Below are positions 8,015-18,283 of a stretch of 64,000 bases of DNA, in pieces. Every line of letters begins with the position of its first letter. Position 1 is the first letter of the stretch. This DNA is from Anaerobium acetethylicum (lineage in GTDB: Bacteria > Bacillota > Clostridia > Lachnospirales > Lachnospiraceae). Made by a program: the position numbers and the translations under genes. The stretch is taken from positions 124,001-188,000 of the forward strand of contig NZ_FMKA01000002.1 in NCBI RefSeq assembly GCF_900096945.1, read 5' to 3'. The notes beneath the pieces were generated by a model. It searched no databases. It had not been told where the DNA came from and saw only the letters and a list, made by a program, of their open reading frames with translations.

Positions 8015-8912
8015 TACGATCACATATACCCTTAGACAGGGTCTTAAAAATATTCGCAGGAACAAGATGTTTTCGCTTGCTTCGATAGCGACCATGGCCG
8101 CATGCATCTTTATATTCGGACTTTTCTTTTCAGTAATCCTGAATTTCCACGGAATTGTGAAGAGTGCAGAGGCTGGAGTAGGTGTTACTGTATTTTTCGA
8201 CGAAGGGCTCAGTGAGGAACAGATCAAGGAAATAGGCAGCACCATCGAAAAAAGAGCAGAAGTCTCAAGACTGGTCTATGTGTCTGCGGAAGAGGCATGG
8301 CAGAACTTTAAAGAGGAATACTTCAAGGATGCGGGAGATCTTGCGGAGGGATTTGCAGAAGACAACCCTCTTGCCAATTCAGCCAACTATGAAGTTTATC
8401 TGAACGACGTTTCCATGCAGCAGTCTCTGGTTACTTACCTGCAGTCGATTGAGGGTATCAGGCAGGTCAACAAGTCTGAAGTGGCAGCGAATACCCTTTC
8501 GGGCTTTAACATGCTGATCGGTTACATATCAGCAGCAATCATAGCAATTCTTCTTGCAGTATCTGTTTTCCTTATCAGCAATACGGTTACAATCGGTATT
8601 GCCGTCCGTAAGGAAGAAATTAAAATCATGAAATTGATAGGCGCAACGGATTTCTTCGTGAAAGCACCGTTTATCGTGGAAGGCGTACTGATCGGACTTG
8701 TGGGCTCAGCCCTTCCCCTGGTTGCGCTGTATTATCTCTATAACAATGTGATTGGATTTATCGTAGACCGTTTTGATATGCTGACAGGATTTGTTACTTT
8801 TATTCCGGTCAACCAGATATTCGCCATACTGATCCCCTTATCACTGGCTTTGGGCGTTGGAATCGGATTTATCGGCAGCTTTTCGACTATCAGGAAACAT
8901 TTGAAAGTGTAG
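8004..8912 (+). CDS. ftsX: Cell division membrane protein FtsX
   Basis: The protein of 302 residues starts MRISTITYTLRQGLKNIRRNKMF, the standard FtsX N-terminus. One membrane segment follows, then a large extracytoplasmic loop (about residues 50-160) and three C-terminal segments with the MacB/FtsX-type VRKEEIKIMKLIGAT loop. It passes the FtsE ATPase signal to an outside hydrolase. The track start at 7992 was moved to 8004 because GGAAGGTGG lies just upstream. The next gene, an M23 peptidase with a coiled coil, is the natural partner. Confidence 0.95.
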   Translation: MRISTITYTLRQGLKNIRRNKMFSLASIATMAACIFIFGLFFSVILNFHGIVKSAEAGVGVTVFFDEGLSEEQIKEIGSTIEKRAEVSRLVYVSAEEAWQNFKEEYFKDAGDLAEGFAEDNPLANSANYEVYLNDVSMQQSLVTYLQSIEGIRQVNKSEVAANTLSGFNMLIGYISAAIIAILLAVSVFLISNTVTIGIAVRKEEIKIMKLIGATDFFVKAPFIVEGVLIGLVGSALPLVALYYLYNNVIGFIVDRFDMLTGFVTFIPVNQIFAILIPLSLALGVGIGFIGSFSTIRKHLKV

Positions 8913-8928
8913 ACGGGAGGATTAGTAA

Positions 8929-10128
8929 ATGAAACAAATAATGAAACGCTTCTGCTGCTTTTTGCTTGCAGCAGTCATGGTGGGCTCTTTTGCGATTTCT
9001 TCAAATGCAACCAGCATCAAGGATGCAAAAAAAGAAAAGGAAAGTCTCCAGGAGGACCTTGAAAAAGCAAAGGAGACGATAGATGCTCTTGAGGGTGAAA
9101 AGAAAGATATCGAAACCTATGTCAAAGGCCTGGATACGCAGCTGAATGAGCTGTCCGCAAGCATCGATTCTCTTAAGTCGGAGCTGAAAACAAAAGAAAA
9201 CAATCTGGAACAGAAAAGGATTGAACTTGAGCAAGCCAGAGTGGCCGAGGAAGAACAGTATCAGGCTATGAAGAAAAGGATAAAGTATATGTATGAAAAA
9301 GGAGATGCAGCATATATTGAGCTTCTTTTCAGCGCTGAGAATATAGCGGATATTATGAACAGGGCGGACTATATAGCCCAGATATCCGAATACGACAGAA
9401 ATATGCTCCTGAGGTATCAGGATACGAAAGAGAGCATTGCCCAACAGGAAAAGGATCTGGAAAAGGAATGTAAGGAAATCGAGGCAATGAAGGGCGAGCT
9501 GGTCGGTCAGCAGTCCTCGGTTGAGAACCTCATTACCGAAAAGTCCAGTGAGATAGAAAAGTACGAAGCATCGATTGAAGACACTGAGCAGCTTGCAAAG
9601 GAATATGAAGAAGAAATAGCAGAACAGGATGCAATCATAAAGGAACTTGAGGCGGCGGCAGCTCTTGCGAAGAAGAAGGCGGAAGAGGCGGCAAAAGCAA
9701 AAGGACAGGCAGCCACGACCGTTAAATATGACGGAGGAACATTTGCATGGCCATGCCCGAGCAGTTCCAGGGTCACAAGCGAGTATGGAAACAGAATACA
9801 TCCCACCCTCGGCGTTCTTAAGTTTCATAACGGAATCGACATAGGCGCCCCGACAGGTTCAGCCATCGTTGCGGCTTATGGCGGAACTGTCATCAGTTCG
9901 GCTTACAATGATACAATGGGAAATTATATAATGATAGACCATGGAAACGGACTTTATACGATCTACATGCATGCATCGTCGCTGCTCGTATCGTCAGGTC
10001 AGAGCGTTTCAAAGGGGCAGACGATCGCCCTTGTTGGATCGACGGGAAGATCGACAGGACCGCATCTGCATTTCGGCGTGCGACTCAATGGCAGCTATGT
10101 TTCGCCATGGAATTATCTGTCGCAGTAA
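8929..10128 (+). CDS. Secreted coiled-coil M23 peptidase (EnvC/PcsB-like architecture)
   Basis: The protein of 399 residues has a signal peptide (cleavage near SSNATS), a long charged coiled coil (about residues 28-250, rich in Glu/Lys heptads) and a C-terminal LytM/M23 domain. The zinc motifs are present: HNGIDIG (H and D), an MHASSLL His and HLHFG. It is therefore predicted to be an active endopeptidase, unlike Escherichia coli EnvC. The coiled coil is the part that contacts the FtsX loop in related systems. The spacing from ftsX is 16 bases, so it is in the same operon. Confidence 0.93.
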   Translation: MKQIMKRFCCFLLAAVMVGSFAISSNATSIKDAKKEKESLQEDLEKAKETIDALEGEKKDIETYVKGLDTQLNELSASIDSLKSELKTKENNLEQKRIELEQARVAEEEQYQAMKKRIKYMYEKGDAAYIELLFSAENIADIMNRADYIAQISEYDRNMLLRYQDTKESIAQQEKDLEKECKEIEAMKGELVGQQSSVENLITEKSSEIEKYEASIEDTEQLAKEYEEEIAEQDAIIKELEAAAALAKKKAEEAAKAKGQAATTVKYDGGTFAWPCPSSSRVTSEYGNRIHPTLGVLKFHNGIDIGAPTGSAIVAAYGGTVISSAYNDTMGNYIMIDHGNGLYTIYMHASSLLVSSGQSVSKGQTIALVGSTGRSTGPHLHFGVRLNGSYVSPWNYLSQ

Positions 10129-10156
10129 CGCAGCACAATATATCAGGGTAAACGAC

Positions 10157-10181
10157 AAAGCGGATTATTCATATCCGCTTT
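10157..10181 (+). terminator. Weak terminator-like hairpin between the M23 and S41 genes
   Basis: AAAGCGGAT and ATCCGCTTT form a perfect 9-bp stem with a 7-base loop, but only a short, broken T-tract (TCGTTAT) follows. It may allow partial read-through into the S41 gene. Confidence 0.5.
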
Positions 10182-10195
10182 CGTTATATCCAAAA

Positions 10196-10239
10196 TCAGC
10201 ATAAGAACGCCTCGCGGGACAGGTATTCTGAACAGTTAC
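10196..10239 (+). repeat. Dispersed intergenic repeat, copy A
   Basis: The core TCAGCATAAGAACGCCTCGCG followed by GACAGGTATTCTGAACAGTTAC is shared with copies at 42539 (same strand) and 19437 (opposite strand). TCAG near the start can pair with CTGA near the end. Confidence 0.75.
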
Positions 10240-10322
10240 ACAAGACATACTAAAGCTAATCTGACATGGAACGGCAACGCTGGCTGTATCCGGAGGGCAG
10301 AGGTACAGGATAAGGAGAAGAA

Positions 10323-11567
10323 ATGAACGAAAAACATAGATTTTTAAAAGGGTTTCTGGCAGGGTTCGGAGCAATGCTCCTGCTTGTCATAGCCGGGGTG
10401 TCGGCTGTGATATTTTTCAATATCCAGTCGATTACTACATGGCTCAGGAATGCATCTGCGGTTTCAACTGAGAATGCAGAGTCAGTAACAAGCGATTCTG
10501 TAATCAGCAAGGCAGACAGAATCATGAGCATTATAGATGCCAATTTTTTAAATGAGGCAGATGAAGAACAGATGATAGAGGGAATGTACAAGGGGCTTGT
10601 TGACGGGCTTGAGGATCCTTATTCCGTTTATTTTGATGCTGAAGAATACCAAAGCATGATGGAAAGCACGAATGGAATCTACGGCGGAATTGGCGTCACG
10701 GTAAGCCAGGATCCGGAAACAGGAATCATCACCCTTGTGAAGCCTTTCGAAGGAAGCCCGGGAATGGAAGCGGGAATCCTGCCAGGCGACATACTTTACA
10801 AAGTCAATGGCGAGGAAGTGACAGGCGAGGATCTTTCGGAAGTGGTGGCAAAGATAAAGGGTGAAGAGGGAACGAAGGTCCTGCTTACCATAGTTCGTGA
10901 AGGCGAAGCAGATTATATTGATGTCGAAGTGGTGAGGAGACAGATAGAGGTTCCGACCATTGCATCAAAGATGCTGGAAAATAATATCGGATATATCCAG
11001 ATTGTTGAGTTTGACGAGGTTACGCCAGACCAGTTCAAGGAAGCCCTAAGCAGCCTTGAAAAACAGGGGATGAAGGGACTCGTTGTGGATCTCAGGGATA
11101 ATCCGGGAGGTCTGCTCAGTGCGGTGAATGAGATACTGGATCAGTTTCTCGCAAAAGGGCTGATTGTATATACGGAAGACAAAAACGGCAAGCGGGAGGA
11201 ATATCTGTCCGACGAAGAGCATCAGTTCAATAAGCCTCTTGCTGTGCTGGTCAATGGAAACAGCGCATCCGCTTCGGAAATCTTTTCAGGAGCCATTAAA
11301 GACTATGGAATTGGAACCCTGATTGGAACCACGACGTTTGGAAAGGGAATCGTACAGACCGTCGTCGATCTTGGCGATGGAACCGCGATGAAGCTGACAA
11401 TTTCAAAATACTATACACCAAAGGGAAACAATATACATGGCATCGGCATAGAGCCTGATATTGCGCTTGAGCTGGACGATGCGGTCAGACAGAAAGCCGT
11501 CATTACAGAGGAAGAAGATAACCAGCTGCAGAAGGCTTTAGAAGTCTTGAATGAAAAAATAAAGTAA
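10323..11567 (+). CDS. S41 family C-terminal processing protease (CtpA/CtpB-like)
   Basis: The protein of 414 residues has an N-terminal membrane anchor, a PDZ domain (about residues 110-190, GIGVTVSQDPETGIITL onward) and an S41 protease core. The catalytic Ser is in NGNSASASEIFSGA and the Lys in TTFGKGIVQT. These enzymes trim or activate cell-surface proteins. Its place after ftsEX and the M23 peptidase fits a role in turning over the septal hydrolase complex, which is inference. ATAAGGAGAAGAA precedes the ATG. A strong terminator ends the unit. Confidence 0.93.
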   Translation: MNEKHRFLKGFLAGFGAMLLLVIAGVSAVIFFNIQSITTWLRNASAVSTENAESVTSDSVISKADRIMSIIDANFLNEADEEQMIEGMYKGLVDGLEDPYSVYFDAEEYQSMMESTNGIYGGIGVTVSQDPETGIITLVKPFEGSPGMEAGILPGDILYKVNGEEVTGEDLSEVVAKIKGEEGTKVLLTIVREGEADYIDVEVVRRQIEVPTIASKMLENNIGYIQIVEFDEVTPDQFKEALSSLEKQGMKGLVVDLRDNPGGLLSAVNEILDQFLAKGLIVYTEDKNGKREEYLSDEEHQFNKPLAVLVNGNSASASEIFSGAIKDYGIGTLIGTTTFGKGIVQTVVDLGDGTAMKLTISKYYTPKGNNIHGIGIEPDIALELDDAVRQKAVITEEEDNQLQKALEVLNEKIK

Positions 11568-11580
11568 AATAATATAGAGG

Positions 11581-11632
11581 GCCAGGCGCCCCGGACAATC
11601 TTTTTTATATGTTCGGGGCGCCTGGCTCTTTC
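11581..11632 (+). terminator. Strong terminator after the S41 protease gene
   Basis: GCCAGGCGCCCCG pairs perfectly over 13 bp with CGGGGCGCCTGGC and is followed by TCTTTCTGT. The next 60 bases (to 11700) hold a weak similarity to the dispersed repeat and no gene. Confidence 0.88.
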
Positions 11633-11708
11633 TGTATCGAGGTTGTTATGTGCTCTGTGAGCTGCTATTCACCCTGTGATTCGTAACACGCTGCACGCAC
11701 CGGTTTTC

Positions 11709-11748
11709 CGAACAAGTGTTTGAAAAATGATATGCGGTATGCTATACT
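11709..11748 (+). promoter_or_regulatory. SOS (LexA/DinR) operator overlapping the uvrB promoter
   Basis: CGAACAAGTGTTTG (11709-11722) fits the Gram-positive LexA box CGAACRNRYGTTYG. It overlaps the -35 TTGAAA (11720-11725), which is followed by a 17-base spacer and TATACT (11743-11748). Binding would block RNA polymerase until DNA damage. Confidence 0.88.
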
Positions 11749-11794
11749 TGTTTTAAAACTATGTACCAATTATTTTACGCAGGGAGGAATCGGG

Positions 11795-13780
11795 ATGGAC
11801 CTTTTTAAACTTGTATCTGAATACAGCCCCACCGGGGACCAGCCTCAGGCGATCAAGGAACTTGTACAGGGATTTAAGGAGGGTAACCAGTTCGAGACGC
11901 TTCTGGGCGTTACCGGGTCGGGAAAAACCTTCACTATGGCGAATGTTATCCAGGCTCTGAATAAACCTACTCTGATCATTGCCCATAACAAGACGCTGGC
12001 AGCACAGCTTTACGGGGAATTCAAAGAATTTTTTCCTGAAAATGCCGTGGAATATTTCGTCAGCTATTACGATTACTATCAGCCGGAGGCTTATGTTCCG
12101 TCGACTGACACCTATATAGAAAAAGATTCAGCAATCAATGAAGAGATAGACAAGCTCAGGCATTCAGCCACGGCGGCACTTGCAGAACGCAAAGACGTGA
12201 TCATCGTGGCAAGCGTTTCCTGTATATATGGTCTTGGAAGCCCCATTGACTACCAGGAAATGGTCATCTCCCTCCGTCCGGGAATGACGAAGGACAGGGA
12301 TGATGTGATCCGGAAGCTTATTGAGATACAGTATGCAAGGAACGAGATGGATTTCAAGCGGGGCACTTTTCGTGTCAGGGGGGATGTCCTGGAAATTTTC
12401 CCTGCAACTTCAGGGGAGCTGGCTATCAGAGTCGAATTCTTCGGTGACGAGGTGGACAGGATTACGGAAATTGATGTGCTGACAGGCGAGATCAAGAATA
12501 CCCTTGGGCACACAGCCATATTTCCGGCTTCCCATTATGTGGTTTCAAAAGAAAAAATTGAGCAGGCAGCAGCTGAAATAGAAAAAGAACTGGAGGAACG
12601 GGTCAGATATTTCAAAAGCCATGACAAGCTTCTCGAGGCTCAGAGGATATCAGAGCGAACCAATTTTGACATAGAGATGCTCAGGGAGACGGGATTCTGT
12701 TCAGGGATAGAAAACTATTCAAGACATCTGACGGGACTCGCACCTGGAAGCAGCCCACATACGCTGATCGACTATTTTCCGGATGATTTCCTGATTATTG
12801 TCGATGAGTCCCATATCACGATTCCACAGGTCCGTGGAATGTATGCGGGGGATCAGGCCAGGAAGACGACCCTTGTCGACTTTGGATTCAGACTTCCGTC
12901 AGCTAAGGACAACCGCCCGCTGAATTTTTCGGAATTTGAAAGCAAAATCAACCAGATGATGTTTGTATCGGCAACACCTTCGGTTTATGAAAAAGAGCAT
13001 GAGCTCTTAAGGGCAGAGCAGATCATCAGGCCAACGGGGCTTCTTGATCCGCTTATATCTGTGCGCCCGGTTGAGGGTCAGATTGACGACCTGATCGGTG
13101 AGGTCAACAGGGAAGTCGCCAGAAAGAACAAGATACTCATAACCACTCTGACAAAACGGATGGCAGAAGATCTGACCGCTTATATGAGGGAAGTGGGAAT
13201 CAGGGTCAGATACCTTCATTCCGATATTGATACCATGGAACGTTCGGAAATAATCAGGGACATGCGCCTCGATGTATTCGACGTGCTTGTTGGTATCAAT
13301 CTCCTTAGGGAAGGACTGGACATTCCGGAAATCACCCTTGTGGCCATTCTGGATGCGGACAAGGAGGGATTCCTCCGTTCTGAGACATCCCTTATCCAGA
13401 CGGTAGGCCGTGCAGCGCGTAATGCTGAAGGCCGGGTAATCATGTATGCAGACAGGATAACGGCTTCCATGGAAGCTGCCATCAGGGAGACCAACAGAAG
13501 AAGGGAAATCCAGGAGGTATACAACCGGGAGCACGGCATCACGCCAAAGACGATTCAGAAGGCTGTAAGGGACCTGATCAGCATTTCGAAATCTGTGGCC
13601 CGTGAGGAATACCGTTATGAGAAGGATCCGCAATCCATGGACAAGAAAGAAATAGAGAAACTGATAGCCAGGGTATCGAAGAAAATGAAGCAGGCAGCAG
13701 CAGAATTGAACTTTGAAGCGGCTGCGGAGCTGAGAGACAAGATGACAGAACTGAGAAAGCAGCTTGACGAAATAGGATAA
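11795..13780 (+). CDS. uvrB: Excinuclease ABC subunit B
   Basis: This protein of 661 residues starts [33 protein letters not shown] directly upstream favours ATG 11795 over the track start. The helicase motif I is [14 protein letters not shown]. The DNA-gripping beta-hairpin is [20 protein letters not shown]. The C-terminal UVR domain ([22 protein letters not shown]) binds UvrC. It verifies damage loaded by UvrA in nucleotide excision repair. It is controlled by an SOS box and followed 18 bases later by uvrA, so the two are probably co-induced. Confidence 0.98.
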   Translation: MDLFKLVSEYSPTGDQPQAIKELVQGFKEGNQFETLLGVTGSGKTFTMANVIQALNKPTLIIAHNKTLAAQLYGEFKEFFPENAVEYFVSYYDYYQPEAYVPSTDTYIEKDSAINEEIDKLRHSATAALAERKDVIIVASVSCIYGLGSPIDYQEMVISLRPGMTKDRDDVIRKLIEIQYARNEMDFKRGTFRVRGDVLEIFPATSGELAIRVEFFGDEVDRITEIDVLTGEIKNTLGHTAIFPASHYVVSKEKIEQAAAEIEKELEERVRYFKSHDKLLEAQRISERTNFDIEMLRETGFCSGIENYSRHLTGLAPGSSPHTLIDYFPDDFLIIVDESHITIPQVRGMYAGDQARKTTLVDFGFRLPSAKDNRPLNFSEFESKINQMMFVSATPSVYEKEHELLRAEQIIRPTGLLDPLISVRPVEGQIDDLIGEVNREVARKNKILITTLTKRMAEDLTAYMREVGIRVRYLHSDIDTMERSEIIRDMRLDVFDVLVGINLLREGLDIPEITLVAILDADKEGFLRSETSLIQTVGRAARNAEGRVIMYADRITASMEAAIRETNRRREIQEVYNREHGITPKTIQKAVRDLISISKSVAREEYRYEKDPQSMDKKEIEKLIARVSKKMKQAAAELNFEAAAELRDKMTELRKQLDEIG

Positions 13781-13798
13781 AAAGACAGAGGTAGAAGC

Positions 13799-16717
13799 AT
13801 GGAAAATATAAATGAGAATGAAAAGCCTGACAAAAAGCGCAACAGGCAGTATATAAAGATAAGAGGCGCAAACGAGAATAACCTGAAGAACATCAGCCTG
13901 AACATACCAAGAAATGAGTTCGTGGTCCTGACGGGGCTGAGCGGTTCCGGAAAATCATCCCTGGCATTCGATACCATCTATGCAGAAGGACAGCGGAGAT
14001 ACATGGAGTCTCTTTCATCCTATGCGAGACAGTTCCTTGGACAGATGGAGAAGCCCAATGTGGAAAGCATCGAGGGACTTTCGCCTGCAATTTCCATAGA
14101 CCAGAAGTCGACAAACAGGAATCCGCGTTCAACTGTAGGAACGGTTACGGAGATCTATGATTATTTTAGGCTTCTCTATGCAAGGATAGGCGTTCCGCAC
14201 TGTCCTCAGTGCGGAAAGGAAATTAAAAAGCAGACTGTCGACCAGATGACAGACCATATTCTGGAGCTGCCGGAAGGCACGAAGATACAGCTCCTGGCTC
14301 CAATCGTCAGGGGGCGTAAGGGTGAACATGCAAAGATTTTCGAACATGCCAGAAAGAGCGGCTATGTCCGTGTCAGGGCGGATGGGAATCTTTATGAGCT
14401 TTCGGAAGAAATCCGGCTGGATAAGAATAAAAAGCATAATATTGAAATTATCGTAGACAGGCTGGTGGTGAAGCCGGGAATCGAAAAGAGGCTTACGGAT
14501 TCTATCGAAAGCGTTCTTGCGCTTGCCGATGGAAGGATGATTGTGGATGTGATCGGAGGAGAGCCTGTCAATTTCAGCCAGAGCTTTGCCTGTCCGGACT
14601 GTGAGATCAGCATCGATGAGATAGAGCCGAGGACGTTCTCCTTCAACAACCCCTTCGGAGCCTGCCCGGCCTGCTTCGGACTGGGATACAAGATGGAATT
14701 TGACGAGGACCTTATGATTCCCGACAAGTCCCTGAGCATCGCAGAGGGTGCAATCGCGGTTATAGGATGGCAGTCCTCTACCGACAAATCCAGCTTTTCA
14801 CGTGCCCTTCTGGAGGCGCTTTCCCAGGAATATAAATTCGACCTGAATACGCCTTATGAGAAGCTGCCGGAAAAAATAAGGAACCTTATTCTTTACGGAA
14901 CCGACGGCAGGGAAGTGAAGGTGTATTACAAGGGACAGAGGGGTGAAGGCGTCTATGACGTGGCATTTGAAGGCCTTATCAAGAATGTGGAAAGGCGCTA
15001 CCGGGAAACCTCTTCCGACACCATCAAGCAGGAGTATGAGACATTCATGCATATAACCCCGTGCTCCGAGTGCGGCGGCCAGCGTCTGAAAAAGGATGCC
15101 CTGGCGGTAACGGTTGACGGAAAAAATATTCATGAGGTTACCTCTCTGTCCATCGGGCAGCTTATGGAATTCCTGGAGAATATTGAACTGACAAAAACCC
15201 AGCATCTGATCGGGGACCAGGTCCTGAAGGAAATCAAAGAAAGAGTCGGTTTCCTGATCAATGTGGGTCTGGACTATCTGACCCTTTCGAGAGCCACAGG
15301 CTCCCTGTCCGGCGGCGAAGCCCAGAGAATCAGGCTGGCGACCCAGATAGGATCCGGTCTTGTGGGTGTCGTATATATACTGGATGAGCCGAGCATCGGC
15401 CTTCACCAGAGGGATAACGACAAACTCCTGAAGACCCTGAATCACCTGAGGGACCTTGGCAATACCCTGATAGTCGTGGAGCATGACGAGGATACCATGT
15501 TTGCGGCCGACCATATTGTGGATATCGGCCCAGGCGCAGGAGAACATGGTGGAGAAGTGGTTGCCGAAGGAACAGCAGAGGAAATCATGGAGAATGAAAA
15601 CTCGGTAACAGGTGCCTACCTGAGCGGCCGTATCAGGATCCCGGTGCCGGAAACAAGACAGAAACCTACGGGATTCCTGACGATACTGGGAGCCAGAGAG
15701 AATAATCTTAAAAACATTGATGTAGATATCCCCCTGGGGATCATGACCTGTGTGACAGGCGTATCCGGTTCAGGGAAAAGCTCGCTGATTAATGAAATCC
15801 TTTACAAACGTCTGGCAAGAGATCTGAACCGTGCAAGGACGATTCCGGGAAAACATGCGGATATGAAGGGGATTGAACTTCTCGATAAGGTCATCGATAT
15901 CGACCAGTCTCCGATCGGAAGGACTCCAAGGTCAAATCCGGCAACATATACGGGTGTTTTCGACCAGATCAGGGATCTTTTTGCTGCTACTGCTGATGCA
16001 AAGGCAAAGGGATACAAAAAAGGCAGATTCAGCTTCAATATAAAAGGCGGACGCTGTGAAGCCTGCAGCGGCGACGGAATCCTGAAAATAGAGATGCATT
16101 TCCTTCCTGACGTGTACGTTCCATGTGAGGTCTGCCAGGGAAAACGCTATAACAGGGAGACTCTGGATGTCAGATATAAGGGAAAGAGCATCTACGACGT
16201 TCTGGATATGACAGTTGAAGAAGCCTTGACGTTTTTCGAAAACGTGCCGTCCATACGAAGGAAGATAGAGACTCTGAATGATGTGGGGCTTTCCTACATC
16301 AGGCTTGGACAGCCTTCCACGACCCTTTCCGGCGGCGAGGCCCAGAGGATCAAGCTTGCAACAGAGCTGAGCAGACGAAGCACCGGAAAGACCATCTATA
16401 TACTTGACGAGCCTACGACAGGGCTGCATTTTGCAGATGTCCATAAGCTGATCGAAATCCTTCGCCGCCTTACGGACGGCGGAAATACAGTTGTCGTAAT
16501 TGAACACAACCTGGATGTGATCAAGACAGCTGACTATATTATCGATATAGGTCCTGAAGGCGGCTACAGGGGCGGAACCGTAATTGCGGAAGGAACCCCG
16601 GAAGAGATTGCTAAGAATCCGGTATCCTACACGGGAAAATATGTCGCCCAGTATCTGTCGGACAAGAAACATGTTTTTGACAGGGAGCTGGATGATGATG
16701 GACAAAGTCCTGAATAG
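13799..16717 (+). CDS. uvrA: Excinuclease ABC subunit A
   Basis: The protein of 972 residues has two ABC ATPase modules: Walker [14 protein letters not shown] near residue 42 and [13 protein letters not shown] near residue 650. The two signatures are [12 protein letters not shown] and [12 protein letters not shown]. The zinc-binding [30 protein letters not shown] and [16 protein letters not shown] pairs are in their usual places. It finds helix-distorting lesions and loads UvrB. The ribosome site (AGAGGTAG) is weak, consistent with coupling to uvrB. A 13-bp terminator follows. Confidence 0.98.
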   Translation: MENINENEKPDKKRNRQYIKIRGANENNLKNISLNIPRNEFVVLTGLSGSGKSSLAFDTIYAEGQRRYMESLSSYARQFLGQMEKPNVESIEGLSPAISIDQKSTNRNPRSTVGTVTEIYDYFRLLYARIGVPHCPQCGKEIKKQTVDQMTDHILELPEGTKIQLLAPIVRGRKGEHAKIFEHARKSGYVRVRADGNLYELSEEIRLDKNKKHNIEIIVDRLVVKPGIEKRLTDSIESVLALADGRMIVDVIGGEPVNFSQSFACPDCEISIDEIEPRTFSFNNPFGACPACFGLGYKMEFDEDLMIPDKSLSIAEGAIAVIGWQSSTDKSSFSRALLEALSQEYKFDLNTPYEKLPEKIRNLILYGTDGREVKVYYKGQRGEGVYDVAFEGLIKNVERRYRETSSDTIKQEYETFMHITPCSECGGQRLKKDALAVTVDGKNIHEVTSLSIGQLMEFLENIELTKTQHLIGDQVLKEIKERVGFLINVGLDYLTLSRATGSLSGGEAQRIRLATQIGSGLVGVVYILDEPSIGLHQRDNDKLLKTLNHLRDLGNTLIVVEHDEDTMFAADHIVDIGPGAGEHGGEVVAEGTAEEIMENENSVTGAYLSGRIRIPVPETRQKPTGFLTILGARENNLKNIDVDIPLGIMTCVTGVSGSGKSSLINEILYKRLARDLNRARTIPGKHADMKGIELLDKVIDIDQSPIGRTPRSNPATYTGVFDQIRDLFAATADAKAKGYKKGRFSFNIKGGRCEACSGDGILKIEMHFLPDVYVPCEVCQGKRYNRETLDVRYKGKSIYDVLDMTVEEALTFFENVPSIRRKIETLNDVGLSYIRLGQPSTTLSGGEAQRIKLATELSRRSTGKTIYILDEPTTGLHFADVHKLIEILRRLTDGGNTVVVIEHNLDVIKTADYIIDIGPEGGYRGGTVIAEGTPEEIAKNPVSYTGKYVAQYLSDKKHVFDRELDDDGQSPE

Positions 16718-16731
16718 CTAAAAACATAAAC

Positions 16732-16775
16732 CAGGACGGCCCGGGATTATTGAATCCGGGCCGTCCTGATTTGTT
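16732..16775 (+). terminator. Terminator after uvrA
   Basis: CAGGACGGCCCGG and CCGGGCCGTCCTG form a perfect 13-bp stem followed by ATTTGTTATATTTG. Confidence 0.88.
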
Positions 16776-16889
16776 ATATTTGTTTGGTACATCTATTAAT
16801 ATAACTTTCAAATGTGTTCATTTTATGTTTTAATTATAAAAACAGCGTGAACCAGTAAACATCAGGTTTTAAGAAAGGGTTGAACGATA

Positions 16890-17525
16890 ATGAAGAGCAT
16901 GAACAAGAGCGCAAAGAAACTGATGGTGATCATACTGATCGTTGCAGCATCCATAGGAATGGTGGGGTGCGCCTGGATACAGAGCAAGGTGACGGACATT
17001 AAGGGCAGGCTGATCGGCAACTCCTTCACAATCAGCCAATACGACAATTATGGAGTGAATTTCCTGACTGTTGAGGGCAAGAGAGTGGATGTTGGCGGAA
17101 TCACGGTTGAAGTGCCATCTGTAAACAGCGACGGTACTACAGAAACCGCATACGAGCTGTCATCGGTGCTTGATATCACGGTGGATGGAAGCAACATGAA
17201 GACAACAGGAAATACGGTGATTTTCGTGGAAAAGGGATTAAAAAGGATAGATGACTTTGAACTGCCAGAGTATGTGGAGTCATCCGGCGGTACCATAACC
17301 TCAATCGACAGAAATATCAATAAACTTCAAAATATTGCCGGGAACAGCAAGATTATCGTGATCAGTTCGCAATTGGGGGTGCCGATTGAAGTATATGGCG
17401 GAGACGATGTATATACTGAAATACCAAGTGACCTGCCGAAAATGACAAAGCTGAATATTGATGGAAAAGCACTTTATGTGCACAGGGCAAATTACGTAAT
17501 TCTGGATGCGGATTTGCTGGATTAG
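16890..17525 (+). CDS. Predicted lipoprotein, DUF5052-like
   Basis: The protein of 211 residues has a lipoprotein signal peptide with lipobox GMVGCAW (Cys about residue 27). A mostly beta-rich domain follows, with FTISQYDNYGVNFLTVEGKRV near its start. This fits the DUF5052 family of clostridial lipoproteins, whose function is unknown; I make the family call from memory of its pattern. It would sit on the outer face of the membrane. It stands alone between two terminators. AAGAAAGGG precedes the ATG. The about 115 bases upstream are AT-rich without a clear promoter pair. Confidence 0.72.
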   Translation: MKSMNKSAKKLMVIILIVAASIGMVGCAWIQSKVTDIKGRLIGNSFTISQYDNYGVNFLTVEGKRVDVGGITVEVPSVNSDGTTETAYELSSVLDITVDGSNMKTTGNTVIFVEKGLKRIDDFELPEYVESSGGTITSIDRNINKLQNIAGNSKIIVISSQLGVPIEVYGGDDVYTEIPSDLPKMTKLNIDGKALYVHRANYVILDADLLD

Positions 17526-17560
17526 GAAATATGATTATGGAAAAATAGTGAAGCAGTGAC

Positions 17561-17605
17561 AAAAAAAGAACCCCCTGGCTCTCGTTCATGAGAAGAAGGG
17601 GGTTC
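17561..17605 (-). terminator. Terminator for the minus-strand cyclophilin gene
   Basis: On the minus strand GAACCCCC pairs with GGGGGTTC around a 22-base loop and is followed by seven T. It also lies 3' of the plus-strand lipoprotein gene and may serve both. Confidence 0.85.
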
Positions 17606-17630
17606 GTATTGGGTGGTGCTATCTGCATGA

Positions 17631-17674
17631 ATAACGATTCAGGACTATGCTGGATAGTGGTTCTGAAAAGTTAT
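17631..17674. repeat. Long imperfect inverted repeat overlapping the cyclophilin stop codon
   Basis: ATAAC-N2-TTCAG-N-ACTAT-N5-ATAGT-N4-CTGAA-N2-GTTAT is a nested inverted repeat of three 5-bp blocks. The TTCAG/CTGAA and ATAAC/GTTAT blocks are reminiscent of the dispersed intergenic repeat, without its CCTCGCG core. The TAA of the minus-strand gene (17671-17673) lies in its right arm. Confidence 0.6.
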
Positions 17675-18201
17675 CTGCATGAATTCTTTTCTGGTTCAGG
17701 ATATTCCTGTCCGAAAAGTTCAACTGTCACTGTTTTGATAACCTGTGGTTCAAGTGGACGGTCGTTGTAATCCGCAGCGCATTCAGCGATTTTGTTTACA
17801 ACTTCAAGGCCTTCAGTGACCTGTCCGAATGCAGCATACTGTCCGTCAAGATGAGGAGAGTTTTTATGCATGATGAAGAACTGAGATCCTGCCGAGTTAG
17901 GATTCATAGACCTGGCCATTGATAAAACGCCTGGCGCATGTTTCAGGTTGTTTGTGAATCCGTTCATTTTGAATTCACCATTGATGCCGTATCCCGGGCC
18001 GCCCATTCCGCTTCCTTCAGGACATCCGCCCTGAATCATGAAGCCGTTGATGACGCGGTGGAAAATAAGACCGTCATAAAAGCCTTTCTTGATAAGGCTG
18101 ATGAAGTTGTTGACTGTATTCGGTGCGATTTCAGGATAAAGTTCTGCCTTTATGATGTCGCCATTTGCCATTTCGATTGTAACTAATGGATTCTGTGCCA
18201 T
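17671..18201 (-). CDS. Peptidyl-prolyl cis-trans isomerase, cyclophilin type
   Basis: This protein of 176 residues starts MAQNPLVTIEMANGD. The cyclophilin core is clear: FHRVINGFMIQGGCPEGSGMGGPGY with the catalytic Arg, then PNSAGSQFFIMHKNSPHLDGQYAAFG. The protein has no signal peptide, so it acts in the cytoplasm as a folding helper. The ORF-track start at 18435 would add an unrelated 78-residue leader across a promoter. AAAGGAAG lies upstream of 18201 on the minus strand. It is transcribed away from the GNAT gene. Confidence 0.95.
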   Translation of the reverse strand: MAQNPLVTIEMANGDIIKAELYPEIAPNTVNNFISLIKKGFYDGLIFHRVINGFMIQGGCPEGSGMGGPGYGINGEFKMNGFTNNLKHAPGVLSMARSMNPNSAGSQFFIMHKNSPHLDGQYAAFGQVTEGLEVVNKIAECAADYNDRPLEPQVIKTVTVELFGQEYPEPEKNSCR

Positions 18202-18283
18202 AATAATTCTTCCTTTCGTTTTTGGAGTTTTTGTTTGAAGCAGCCAGCCACAAGGGACTGATTTGACCCGCTTCATAATTGTC

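Noticed and set aside
9001-9828. Minus-strand ORF of 275 aa
   Set aside because: It is the complement of the coiled-coil region of the M23 peptidase; Glu/Lys codons read backwards give a Phe/Leu-rich frame.
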